Assembly: GCA_003599815.1 (NCBI GenBank)
Contig: QZJZ01000089.1
Location: 1 to 36,194 of the forward strand
Reading direction: 5' to 3'
Length of the DNA: 36,194 bases
Source: Candidatus Auribacter fodinae
Lineage (GTDB): Bacteria > Auribacterota > Auribacteria > Auribacterales > Auribacteraceae
Shown here one piece after another: positions 1 through 10,200 of this stretch. The translations under genes were made by a program, and so were the position numbers. Under the pieces are notes generated by a model. It did no database searches. It had not been told where the DNA came from and saw only the letters and a list, made by a program, of their open reading frames with translations. Within the stretch, counting starts at the first letter, position 1. Every line of letters begins with the position of its first letter.

Positions 1-2
1 CT

Positions 3-515
3 GTACATGGAAACCAGCTGTTAGTGCCTCTTAGCTGGATAGAAACTGATCCGGCAAAACAGCCTAAATTGAGCGATAAAGCAAACTGGCCTTCACTCTA
101 TGGCGGGTTGTTACACGCTAATTTCGCGCACTTCCTCCCGATCAAAGTTTGGTCACAGGGCTGGTACGGCGGCAATCCTACACCAATCGAAACAACCACC
201 TATGACGGAACAAATCTGATTCTTTCTGATGTAGCTAATGGTTATATTGCTACCGATGCATGGACAGGTGACGGCGCGGCATTCCGTTTTATTCCTGAAT
301 CAGTCGCCGTTGACACTGCATTATATACGTCAGCTGAACTCAATGACAGATCATTGGCTGATCCAGACTGGGGCACAGCACGCACCACAGTTGCCAGCAC
401 AATAGACGGATCAAAAATCACCGAACGTCTGAATCTCGTTCTTGGTGTTGACCTTCTTACTGTTGGTAAAGGTTCATACAATGGCGACATTTATCTCGAA
501 TTAAGAAGCAACTAA
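3..515 (+). CDS. 3' end of an unknown, probably exported protein
   Basis: The reading frame is open at the left edge (codons from base 3), so only the C-terminal 170 residues are visible and the true start lies outside the window. The GTG at 24 is an internal codon, not a supported start. The visible part is rich in Gly, Asn, Asp, Thr and aromatic residues, has no membrane segment, and ends in a beta-strand-like stretch (SYNGDIYLELRSN) reminiscent of surface or fimbrial-type subunits. I do not recognise a family. It lies 74 bases upstream of a periplasmic chaperone-like gene, with a strong hairpin between them. That layout fits an abundant surface subunit followed by its less abundant assembly factor, but this is inference from position. 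Confidence 0.7.
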   Translation, partial: VHGNQLLVPLSWIETDPAKQPKLSDKANWPSLYGGLLHANFAHFLPIKVWSQGWYGGNPTPIETTTYDGTNLILSDVANGYIATDAWTGDGAAFRFIPESVAVDTALYTSAELNDRSLADPDWGTARTTVASTIDGSKITERLNLVLGVDLLTVGKGSYNGDIYLELRSN

Positions 516-527
516 TTTAGTATAGAC

Positions 528-559
528 GGCAGGCAGGTTTCGCGCCTGCCTGCCTCTTT
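528..559 (+). terminator. GC-rich hairpin between two exported-protein genes
   Basis: A perfect 10-bp inverted repeat (GGCAGGCAGG at 528-537 with CCTGCCTGCC at 545-554) encloses a 7-base loop and is followed by TCTTTA, a weak U-tract. It starts 13 bases after the stop of the partial gene and ends before the ribosome binding site AAAGGAA (578-584) of the next gene. It may be a terminator or a leaky attenuator or mRNA-stabilising hairpin that lowers expression of the downstream genes. No promoter was recognised between the hairpin and 590, which favours partial read-through. Confidence 0.65.
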
Positions 560-589
560 ACGGAACGCAATCGAAACAAAGGAAATACG

Positions 590-1417
590 ATGAAATTAAT
601 CACGCCGAAACTTTTGATCAGTTGTCTTTGTCTGCTCGCGGCACAGGCTGTTCAGGCGAATATCGGAGTGTTACCGTCACGTATTGAAGGAAAAATACCG
701 CCGACGAAGAGTTATGAAAACGTGTTCACCATAACCAATAAAGCACCTGTCGAATCAAAAGTTAAAATCATGTGGCGTGACCGAAGTATTAACCCAGTCA
801 GCAGTGACTGGTTTTCTTTAGCGCAAGAAGAAGTTACCCTGCCTGCCGGCGGCAGTGTTGAAGTCGGCTACAAGATTAATGTGCCCGAAGGATCTTCAGG
901 CGAATACAATGCATGGGTTATCTTTACCGGGGAACCCATCGGCAATATTATGGGCGCGAACCTCAGCATCAGGATTTCCATACCGGTATATATTTCTGTC
1001 AGAGGTACCGAAAAATTCGATTTTGATCTTAAACGCATCACGATATCAAACAAAGAAAATACAGAGTTCAAGACGCTTTTACATAACACTGGAAATGTAC
1101 ACATGCGCCCGACCGGCACAATCACCATCATTTCCGAAGACAACAAAACAAAATACAACATGCCCTTTAACGCTGTGGAATGGGCAATTATACCGAATGA
1201 ACGAGGCAACTATGTCTCTAAATTTGATGAACCTACGACATTACCGGATGGATTGTATTCCGCTAAAATACACATCATCGCTGAAGATGAAGACCAGAAC
1301 AAACATGAAGAAATTCATAATGTTAATTTTAAAGTAACAGGAATAACGGCTGAAATACTTGAGACTGAAGAATCAACGGATCTGCCAACGGAACAAGACC
1401 AGGATTCAACTGAATGA
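590..1417 (+). CDS. periplasmic Ig-like protein, PapD/DUF916-like
   Basis: A 275-residue exported protein. Residues 1-23 form a signal peptide (MKL, hydrophobic core, AQAVQA cut site) and the start is set by AAAGGAA six bases upstream. The mature part begins like pilus-chaperone and DUF916-type Ig domains: NIGVLPSRIEG, then an alternating strand pattern, a 'DWFSLAQEEVTLPAGGSVEVGYKINVP' type segment at about residues 65-100, and GEY near residue 105. A second Ig-like domain covers about residues 150-250, and the tail is acidic (Glu/Asp/Thr). Such proteins bind or assemble surface subunits in the periplasm. No usher gene is visible. Its stop overlaps the next start in ATGA, so it is probably translationally coupled to the 1644-residue protein. 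The family call is moderate; a role as chaperone is inference. Confidence 0.65.
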   Translation: MKLITPKLLISCLCLLAAQAVQANIGVLPSRIEGKIPPTKSYENVFTITNKAPVESKVKIMWRDRSINPVSSDWFSLAQEEVTLPAGGSVEVGYKINVPEGSSGEYNAWVIFTGEPIGNIMGANLSIRISIPVYISVRGTEKFDFDLKRITISNKENTEFKTLLHNTGNVHMRPTGTITIISEDNKTKYNMPFNAVEWAIIPNERGNYVSKFDEPTTLPDGLYSAKIHIIAEDEDQNKHEEIHNVNFKVTGITAEILETEESTDLPTEQDQDSTE

Positions 1418-4400
1418 TAAAACGTTTTTTATGCATCTCAACACTATTATTAAGCTTTATATACTGCTCAATCGCAGGCGCGGCTAATCGCGGGCTTTAT
1501 ATTAACCTTGATGCGGTTAATGACACTGCCAACAGGCCGGAAAGCGCATCTTCCCTGTTTTCGTTTATTCAGGCGCCTTTCAACGACCCGTCCGGCACGT
1601 TTAACGAACTGCTGTTCGAACTTAATTCGCAAGACTCATTTACGCTCTTATCTTCGAACGCCTCGACACAGCGGGCTATATTATCGCAACTGCACGATTC
1701 TGATAAAAATGCGGCTTGTGTTGTCGACGTATCCTCATGGATACAACCGGAACTGCACGGCGAAGCACTGCTATTTCTGGCTACCATACTTAACTTTAAT
1801 AGCGGCGCTGAAGACAGCACCGAGACATTCGATACAATCTATATTGACGCAAAAGTCTCTACCGATAACTGGGCACAATACGTTGTTCTCCTTCAATCAA
1901 TTCGCAGCCAGATCGATTCTTTTAACCAGCGCACGCCGTACCCAATTTCGTTATCGATAATCTTACGCAGTAATGATTACGCTCAAACAATACCTGATTA
2001 CCGACCGATTGACCTCGCCGATTCAGTTATTTTTTCAGCTGAAAGCAGAATTCTATTCTATCTGAAAAAATTCTTCGCGCTTGAGATAAACTACGCGGAA
2101 ACCATCGGAAAACCGTTTTCTTTTATGGTTACCGCTCGCAACACTAATACCGTAGACACATTCTGGGGATTTACAGATAACCCTCTCGCCTATTTTAATG
2201 AAGTGGTTTTCACAGGATTATCATCAGCGGCTGAAGACTCTGACGATGCGTCAGGCTTGGCAGAATACCTGAGCAAATTCAGCCGGTTTTCATCAATTAT
2301 AATAGACGGTTATACGCTCAATAACGGATATCAACAGCTTGCGGTAAGCAATCAGGCTGATACATCCGAACAATGGGTTACTGTATTGCCGGGCACAGGC
2401 AGTAATGGCGAACTTGATTACGTTGATCAAACCGATCCAACCTTTTACGATCCCTATCGCCCCACATTCAAAAGATACACACAGGAAGCAATTTATATTT
2501 ATATTGATTTTGATTCAACCGGCGTATTCTACACCCTGCAGTTCGATGATGATTCTCCTGTACATGAATTTTCAAATGACGGTTTTATTCGCAGTAACAA
2601 CCACAACGGAATTATGGAACCGCTTGAAAAGGGACAATTCCGCATCACTATACACAGCGCGCTGATTCGTGACATATTCCTGCACGATTATCTTTATCCA
2701 ACACCTTCTAAGCAATTGAGCGACCTTGATTTGCGACTGCAAATCGTTGATCCTCCTGAAGGCATGGTGTTTAGCGAAGACCCGGCATCCTCGGCATTAA
2801 ACAGCTCTGGAGGGTATGATATACTACTGGATCAGCCTATGACCTTTACGTTTATCACCGGAAAAATCAACCCTGCCCAATTACACGTTCCTTTGACATT
2901 CAAATTGTTTAATGTACCTATTTCTTCAATTGAACAAAGACAGGAATTGGTTTTCAATTCTGATGATCCGGTAAACACAGCTGAAAAACAGTACTTTGAT
3001 TTTGATGATGCACCGTTCGGCAAAGTCAGCGCTATTTCTCCTGTTTATAACATTATTAATGATGTTACGATCATTTCAGGCGACACGCTCACCGTCGAAG
3101 GCTGGGCATTTGATGATGACGATGCGCTGAAAATCGGACTCTATTACACTGAATCTGACAATGACATAGAAGCTGAAACCACACTGACACGAGTATCCAA
3201 CCCCATTACGGGCGCAATCCCCTATTTTGGAACAGCATATGATGCCGGATTTCAGCTTGACTGGGACAATGATTCGTATCGTGGCCTGTATGATATCAAA
3301 GTCCGTTTAACCGATGGTCCCGGCACCGCACGGCACACTATAAATCTCGCCGCGGAGCAAATTTTCTGGAACCGTCCTCCCGACCTGACTATGCTTGCTG
3401 AACTGCAATCTATGAGTACGGATCCTTCAAGCGCCGCTGAACCTGTACCTGATTATATCGTGATAACCGCCGTTGCGCAGGACATCGACGTCAATGTAGC
3501 ATTGGGAGCTTATCTTTCCGCTGTAGAAATAGTTCTGCTTGATTCTAGTGATCATGTAGTTAAATCAGAACTGATTACGAATAATGTAATAACCGATCCT
3601 GTGATTGATATCCAGCGAGTATGGCCAAACTTTTTCAATACAGATATTTATACTTTAAAAGCCACGGCTTACGACTCTTATGGCCTCACACGGACAGTTC
3701 AGTATGATAATCTTGAAATAATGCGTGTTGTACCTGTTATATCTAAAATAACTCCTCGTCTTGGAACTTCGCACGAAAACAATGTTATATCTATTTCAGG
3801 TTTTCATCTCTTATTCATCGATGAAGCTAAGTTCGGGTCAACCACTGCTCAGATTTTATCATCCAACGCGGCAGGGACAGACTTGCAAATTAAATTGCCC
3901 GGTTTCCTGAACAGCGGTTATTACGAATCTCGATATGTTGATGTTACTCTCACCATGAGCGATACCTCTGAGTCGGATACGCATGAAGATGGATACCGCA
4001 TCATACCGGGTAACTTAAAGGCAGATGAGGGGGTATCTGCTTCATCTGTTGGTTCTGTCAATACCATGCAGTTTAATGACATACTTGGACAACTTTACGT
4101 TCTTGCCAATTCAGCAGTGGAAGTTTATGAAGAAACAACCCATCCGGTTTATCCTGAGAAACCATCATTAAGCTACATAAAAACCAAAGAATTTTTTGTC
4201 AGTGCAGGTGCGAAAGATATAGATATTTCTGAAGACGGCTCTTCCCTCTTTGTTGTTTATTCCGCAGATGATGTTGTGGATATTTTCGACCTTGAAAACG
4301 ATGGCAACCTCATCTCATCTGTCGCACTAAACACCAGCATGGACTTAACATTGAACTCTGTCGTATACCTCATGCACGATACTGTGCTTGCAGGCTCTGA

Positions 4401-6348
4401 GGGAACTGAATCAGCGTTACTTAAAGTATCTTTGGGCACCACGTCGTCCGTGCAGGCGCTGATACCGCCATCAGGCGGCTTACATGTGTATGAAAGTATC
4501 GAGGTAATAGCTTCCGATAATCAATCAACCGCGTATATCTTATGTAAAGACTCGGACAATACCTCAGCTCCATTTGATGTATATTTATACGATGCGCACA
4601 CAGCAACCCTGACGCATCTTGACTCGATACAATTCTCTCAGTCGTTCAACATACTTGACCATCTCGGTTCATTATCGATAGCGACAAACTACAATGGCAC
4701 GGAGTTCATGCTGTACACTAATCGTTACGCGGAACTCTTCGACCGCACAGGCATGAGTATTACGTACACGCAATATGATACAGAAGAAATAATGGATCTG
4801 GTTGTATTTGATCCTGTACGGCCTGTCTGTTATATATTCTCCGAATCATCACAATCAGTCTCATTAAGGTCGCTCAATGCTATCAATGAACCGATTGCCA
4901 GCTGTAATTTCCCCGGTAATGGATATGCGCTGAATAAAGTCGATATTGACTGGCACGGCAACACGATGTTTGCTTTGACAACATCAGGCCTTGCTTTGGT
5001 TCAGGTGGGAGAGATATATCCGGCGCTTTCAGTTGATAAACGCTTCGCGTTCAAAAGCGATGATCTCGCTGTCAATGTTTCCAATTACGGTAACACCATC
5101 TCCAACACTGAATTATACGCAAACGGAAAAATACTTTCTTATACTGATAATGATACCAGCGGAAACACCATCACTATTCCTAACCCGCTGGACAATGACA
5201 CGTCAGGCAAGCTCTCTGCTTCTGTGTACGGATATCCAAGTAAACCGGAAGACCTCGTTCTTATTTCCCGTTTAAGCGAAAAAGTTGATTTTGAAAGCGA
5301 ACGGACATATTTTGTCCCTTCAAATATGTTTTATGACGAAAAACGGCAGGATCTGTATCTGCTTGATAAAACACTATCTTTCGGAAAAACAATTCTTAGG
5401 TTCCATATAGAAAAAGATGCTCAGACAGGCGAACTTACTGTTACCAAAAAAACACTGCCTCCATTTATCTTCACCCTTCCTAATCCAATAGGAATGGCAC
5501 GGGTGCATGACCACTTGATCTTTCTTAATGGACAACAGCGGATTATCCGGCTCTTTAATGTGGATAAATGGGATCACGGACAGGATCCTGAAATCCGAAA
5601 CATCTATATTTCACAGTTTACCGATATACGCAAAACATTACATCCAACCGGCATAGTTGGTTATTCGCCTCCGAACAATCCCGAAATACGCTACGCATAT
5701 ATATGGGATTCTACTATGGTTTTGGAAAACAACGTCTTTCAGATCGACCTTACGGATACATTGAATCCGGTTCTCCGTCACTGCCCGCGCATGTTCGCGC
5801 CGAACCGTACTCAGGATATCTATATCGAATATGATAACGATTATCTGAACGACCGGGCATATTCCGTGTTCGGTTCCGGAAATACGGCAGAAATCATACG
5901 TGCCTTCAAACCGTATGCAACGGCTATTAACGTCATGCCGGTGAGTTCGTATTATTTGTATGGCGATATTAATATTTATTCCCCGTATAAGATCACAGGC
6001 AATAACGATTTCTTCATATCATCACTTATTACAGGGAAAGGTGTTGCACTGATATCACCGCTCGGGTATCATTTCCTGAGTAACCAGAATATGATCCCGC
6101 GCTTTATGACCGCTTCGGACGATTTCCTCTTTTTCAGCGGAAAGAATGATTCCGGTCAATGGAACGTTTCTTTTATGGATATTAACTACTGGGACAACCA
6201 CCCATTTGAAGATTGGTTCAATGTGGTGTATAATTATACTAATACGCAAAACAAGGTCAACGATGTCAAGGTCATCGATGATAACTTGTTCGTAACTGTC
6301 GGTAATGATGTATACATAATGAATACCTTACATATGAAGGAGGATTAA
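1414..6348 (+). CDS. 1644-residue secreted multidomain protein (TIM-barrel-like head, Ig, IPT/TIG, propeller-like tail)
   Basis: Residues 1-23 are a signal peptide ending in SIAGA. Residues 25-310 resemble the N-terminal barrel of the 1526-residue protein encoded at 7205: both open with RGL, continue with a conserved FSFIQAP/LSFIAAP segment and close with a GYQ-L motif. Here, however, the DIEP acidic motif of the partner is replaced by YIDAKVS, so catalysis is doubtful. Ig-like modules cover roughly 540-770, an IPT/TIG-like module (ISKITPRLGTS, ISISGFHL) about 774-865, and the rest, about 880-1640, has recurring beta-propeller-like strands such as AKDIDISEDGSSLFVVYS. It is probably attached to or displayed on the cell surface. 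Three D-N-D-[S/T] tetrapeptides lie at residues 618, 1245 and 1260. It overlaps the upstream gene by four bases. The function is unknown. Confidence 0.75.
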   Translation: MIKRFLCISTLLLSFIYCSIAGAANRGLYINLDAVNDTANRPESASSLFSFIQAPFNDPSGTFNELLFELNSQDSFTLLSSNASTQRAILSQLHDSDKNAACVVDVSSWIQPELHGEALLFLATILNFNSGAEDSTETFDTIYIDAKVSTDNWAQYVVLLQSIRSQIDSFNQRTPYPISLSIILRSNDYAQTIPDYRPIDLADSVIFSAESRILFYLKKFFALEINYAETIGKPFSFMVTARNTNTVDTFWGFTDNPLAYFNEVVFTGLSSAAEDSDDASGLAEYLSKFSRFSSIIIDGYTLNNGYQQLAVSNQADTSEQWVTVLPGTGSNGELDYVDQTDPTFYDPYRPTFKRYTQEAIYIYIDFDSTGVFYTLQFDDDSPVHEFSNDGFIRSNNHNGIMEPLEKGQFRITIHSALIRDIFLHDYLYPTPSKQLSDLDLRLQIVDPPEGMVFSEDPASSALNSSGGYDILLDQPMTFTFITGKINPAQLHVPLTFKLFNVPISSIEQRQELVFNSDDPVNTAEKQYFDFDDAPFGKVSAISPVYNIINDVTIISGDTLTVEGWAFDDDDALKIGLYYTESDNDIEAETTLTRVSNPITGAIPYFGTAYDAGFQLDWDNDSYRGLYDIKVRLTDGPGTARHTINLAAEQIFWNRPPDLTMLAELQSMSTDPSSAAEPVPDYIVITAVAQDIDVNVALGAYLSAVEIVLLDSSDHVVKSELITNNVITDPVIDIQRVWPNFFNTDIYTLKATAYDSYGLTRTVQYDNLEIMRVVPVISKITPRLGTSHENNVISISGFHLLFIDEAKFGSTTAQILSSNAAGTDLQIKLPGFLNSGYYESRYVDVTLTMSDTSESDTHEDGYRIIPGNLKADEGVSASSVGSVNTMQFNDILGQLYVLANSAVEVYEETTHPVYPEKPSLSYIKTKEFFVSAGAKDIDISEDGSSLFVVYSADDVVDIFDLENDGNLISSVALNTSMDLTLNSVVYLMHDTVLAGSEGTESALLKVSLGTTSSVQALIPPSGGLHVYESIEVIASDNQSTAYILCKDSDNTSAPFDVYLYDAHTATLTHLDSIQFSQSFNILDHLGSLSIATNYNGTEFMLYTNRYAELFDRTGMSITYTQYDTEEIMDLVVFDPVRPVCYIFSESSQSVSLRSLNAINEPIASCNFPGNGYALNKVDIDWHGNTMFALTTSGLALVQVGEIYPALSVDKRFAFKSDDLAVNVSNYGNTISNTELYANGKILSYTDNDTSGNTITIPNPLDNDTSGKLSASVYGYPSKPEDLVLISRLSEKVDFESERTYFVPSNMFYDEKRQDLYLLDKTLSFGKTILRFHIEKDAQTGELTVTKKTLPPFIFTLPNPIGMARVHDHLIFLNGQQRIIRLFNVDKWDHGQDPEIRNIYISQFTDIRKTLHPTGIVGYSPPNNPEIRYAYIWDSTMVLENNVFQIDLTDTLNPVLRHCPRMFAPNRTQDIYIEYDNDYLNDRAYSVFGSGNTAEIIRAFKPYATAINVMPVSSYYLYGDINIYSPYKITGNNDFFISSLITGKGVALISPLGYHFLSNQNMIPRFMTASDDFLFFSGKNDSGQWNVSFMDINYWDNHPFEDWFNVVYNYTNTQNKVNDVKVIDDNLFVTVGNDVYIMNTLHMKED

Positions 6349-6351
6349 GAA

Positions 6352-7164
6352 ATGAAAAAATTTACTGTCCTGTCCTTACTGGTACTTCTGTTCAGTGCAT
6401 CCAACGTAATCGCTGCGCATAATACCTATAACAGCTTTGTTATCACCCAGACAGACCCGTACAGCATGACCGGAAACTCAACAGTAGTAAACTTACTGAA
6501 AACACCGCAGTCAGGATACTCTGAAATAGCGTTTTTCGAATCAGCCGATGATTTGAGTATGATATCTTTTCAGGGGCAAACACCATTTGACATCCAGACG
6601 TCTCTTATTTCCAATCCGATTATTGGCGGCGCGGCTGACTTGCTCGGCATAACTTCAACTCAGGCATTGAGCTACATTGGTAATGGCCCTGCCACAATGT
6701 TTCTTGATGCATATAATGGATCGCGCAATATCTTTGATCCGATCTTTTCCAACTATAGCGCACTGGTGTTTGATGTAAAAAATATGGGTTCCGCCGCGGT
6801 TGATGTTTATTTTCGTCTTGGCCCGGGAGATATGTACAGCCCATATGCAATATACAGTTCAACAGATGAATTTTACAACCTCGTACCGGCGAACATTATA
6901 ACTATCGCGGCAGGTGACACTGCAACGTTCAAGTTTGACCTCGGACAATCGGTTTCAGACCCAAACGTAATCTGGGATTTCGCCAACAACCCGAGTTCAC
7001 AATTTTATGTACGTTTCGCACCGAATAGCGCAACATCGTTTAATGTCGCAGTTGATAACATAGGGCTTTTGTCTGCCGCTTCAAATCCATTGCCTGAACC
7101 CAGTGCAATGATATTATTCGGGCTTGGAGTTATGGTAAAGCTGGTTTACCGCAAAAAGAACTAG
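6352..7164 (+). CDS. PEP-CTERM sorting-domain protein
   Basis: A 270-residue exported protein. Residues 1-22 are a signal peptide (MKKFTVLSLLVLLFSASNVIAA). The C-terminus carries a PEP-CTERM signal: PLPEPSA, a hydrophobic stretch (MILFGLGVMVKLVY) and the basic end RKKN. In this family the tail is recognised and cut by a membrane exosortase (EpsH/Xrt), and the proteins are often linked to extracellular polysaccharide. The middle is a Gly/Asn/Thr-rich beta-sandwich-like region with no recognisable enzyme motif. The start is well supported: AAGGAGG at 6337-6343 ends eight bases before the ATG and partly overlaps the end of the previous gene, which stops three bases upstream. It lies between the two giant secreted proteins in one apparent transcription unit. 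No exosortase is encoded in the window. Confidence 0.85.
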   Translation: MKKFTVLSLLVLLFSASNVIAAHNTYNSFVITQTDPYSMTGNSTVVNLLKTPQSGYSEIAFFESADDLSMISFQGQTPFDIQTSLISNPIIGGAADLLGITSTQALSYIGNGPATMFLDAYNGSRNIFDPIFSNYSALVFDVKNMGSAAVDVYFRLGPGDMYSPYAIYSSTDEFYNLVPANIITIAAGDTATFKFDLGQSVSDPNVIWDFANNPSSQFYVRFAPNSATSFNVAVDNIGLLSAASNPLPEPSAMILFGLGVMVKLVYRKKN

Positions 7165-7204
7165 TATAGAAATACAAATAAAAAAAGGTTTCTCTGAATT
7201 CGGC

Positions 7205-10200
7205 ATGAAAAAAAGGTTTGTTTTATTACTCATTATACTGATGTCATTGTGCACTGAAGCTTTCCTGCAGGCACAGGACGATACCCGTGGGTTATGGGTC
7301 TGGACTATTACCAGCGATGTAATTGATGACTACTTCTCTGATAATGGTACCCGGCGCGAAGAACTGCTCAGCTTTATCGCGGCGCCGCATGGTGATACTT
7401 CGCAAAAAATCACACGTTTGTACATGTCGTCATACAGCTACATGTTATACAAACCGAAAAAAATGCGCCGTTTTCTTGCCGATATGAATTACCGCGGCAT
7501 CGAGGTATTCGTCGTCATATCAGATCCTCGGTTTGCATTGCCTGATAAAGAAAAACCAGGGCAGTACCCGAACTACAACTTCGATAAAGCATATAACGCG
7601 AAATTTCAAGCTCACCTGTTTGACAATGATACAAAAAACGGTATTATTCCTTTTCTTGAACGAGGTGATTTCGCACATGAAAAATTCGCGGGTATTATGC
7701 TCGATATCGAACCACACCTGCTCGGGGTCGGTAATTTTGCAGAAGTGCCGTATAAATGGGATCTTGATGACAGTAAACAGGAATTCCCAGTTGTATGGCA
7801 TACCTATATTGATAATTTGAAATTCTGCCGTCAGCAGGTTGATGATTATAATTCTTCTCATTCCGGCGAGAATCTTCTCTTCTCCGACGCGATTCCTTCT
7901 TTCATGAACGATAAGTACTATCCTGCTGATAACGATTCATCTCTGATGGACGAAATCATGAAACACGTTGATTTCTACACTGTAATGGCATACAAAGATA
8001 ATGATGGAGCGACTGCTGATATAATCCCTATCGCTCAGGATGAAGTTGATGCGGCACAGTTAGCTTCAAAAGAATGTATAGTAACGCTTGAAACAACCAA
8101 AAACCTTAATGATCCAGATGATATTCCAGATAGTACAACATTCTGGGAAGAAGGCTATAATCATCTTCATGACTCAATTCAATATATCAAAGATTCATTT
8201 TCTGGCAACACTGGTTTTGCAGGCATCAGTATACATTCTTTTGCTGACAACGATACTCCACTGCGCGGATATCAGCATCTCGAACCTGACGGGCCGGGTA
8301 CTGCCGGTACACCTGCAAATAAAGCGCCTGTAATAACTATTACATCTCCAAACGGATTTCCGGTAGACGGTGTTGATTTCAGCAGTACAAATGGAATGCT
8401 GATTGAGTGGGATGCATTCCTCCCTGATATGTACGGTTATACCATAACATTATACTACGCTAAAGAGTCTGAGCTTGATAATGAATCTGCCTGGCAGTCA
8501 AACCAATTTTACAGCCACGCATTTTCAGCGCCTTCGTCGGAAAACGCGGTGGTACATGGTTCTTATCTATGGAACCCTCCTGCGAATGTTAAATCTTCGG
8601 TAAATGAGATTTCAGGCAAACGTGACGGATTATTGATTATTGCAAAAATAACATATCCTTCGACCCTTTTAGCTACCTTTGACACAACGGATTATGGGCT
8701 TGCGGTAAATGAAGGGGATTTCGATTGGTCTCCTCCTCTGCGCGCGACCATGGATACCGGCGTTTTTGCAGACCAGAATTTTCAGGATATGCAAATAATA
8801 CCGGATAATGACGGCAACCTGCATGCAGTATTTTACATTTACTGGGGCGCCCGTGGATTATATTATTCAATGGGATCAAATTTCGGCGAGACATGGACTA
8901 CTCCCGTACAACTAGCAACGATAGCAGGCGGAACAGCTATCGCACCTAAACCTTCGTTCTCATTGAATGGTGACCATGCCGCTGTTGTATGGAGAGAAAA
9001 ACACCCTACCAATGTCTGGCCGACACTGCCTCTGGTAAACCTGAAAATCAGACTGGGATCTCGCGGCTCCAGCGGTCTTATCAACTGGCAGACAGAGCGT
9101 ACTGTCAGCTTAAACGGAGTAAGTGTGATCGACATCAATTTTCCAGATGTTTTTGTCGATGACAACGGCAACGCGCATCTGACTTGGTATGCCTTTCGCC
9201 CTGCGTGGTTTACATTTATTGAATACGTAAAATTTTCCTATAACGGTTCTACATGGCTTCAAGACACATATGAAATCGTCTCTTTAGCAGATAAAAGCGC
9301 ATATGTCCTGAACACACCCTCAATTGCTGTTTCTGATTCCGTCCATGTCATTTGGGGTAAATATAAATGTACTTCTCCTTACAGTATGAACATTGAGGAG
9401 CGAACCAAAACAGGAACAACATGGTCTTCCGTCCGCACTGTTTCGACCTATGGATACAGCGCAGACCAAACATTCGCTTTTGACGGCGACCAGCCTCCTT
9501 ATGAGAAACCAATTTATTTCCCAAAAATTGTCACTATGGATAATGTACTCTATGTGACATGGCAGGTTACGACTAAAGGCCCCGGCGACCCCAACGGCCA
9601 TTCGTTACCTGACTATTCATCCATTTATTTTTCTAAAAGAACACTTGCCGGGTCATGGGATACCCCCACACTTATAGCAAGTCAGGGATATACTCCTGAT
9701 ATATCTTTATGGGACGATGACAATAATTCCCTGACCGCACCGGTTATTCAACTGGTTTACAGTAACAATTTTGCCGTATACCGCCTTGATGGCTCCGACC
9801 CGCAATATGAAGGTACTCTGAATTTTACGGAAAGCAGTAATAACGGCGCAACGTGGTCTTCTGTGGAAAAATTCGCCGAAAACGCGGACAACGACGGACT
9901 GGGAATACGAATACCCTATAATAACCATCCGGGCGGAGAACGCGGCTGGCATATATTTTCCTATCCATTTATCTATACGACGCCTGATGGTATTACTATC
10001 ACATGCTGGGTAAATGGAAAAGTCGCTAACGAGAAATATTTCAAACTGCGCAATAAGTTTGTGGTAACTGAACCCACAGCGCCTTTTGTCAACTATCACG
10101 AAAACGATAACGATACATTTGTGGTCAGTTGGTCTATTCCTGAAAATAATGGAGTAGCTCCATCGGGGTACTTTCTGCAACGAATTATTAACAATGATTT

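Noticed and set aside
855-1337. 160-codon open frame within the Ig-like protein gene, and similar shadow frames elsewhere
   Set aside because: They overlap genes with clear signal peptides, domains and ribosome binding sites, and show no such support themselves.
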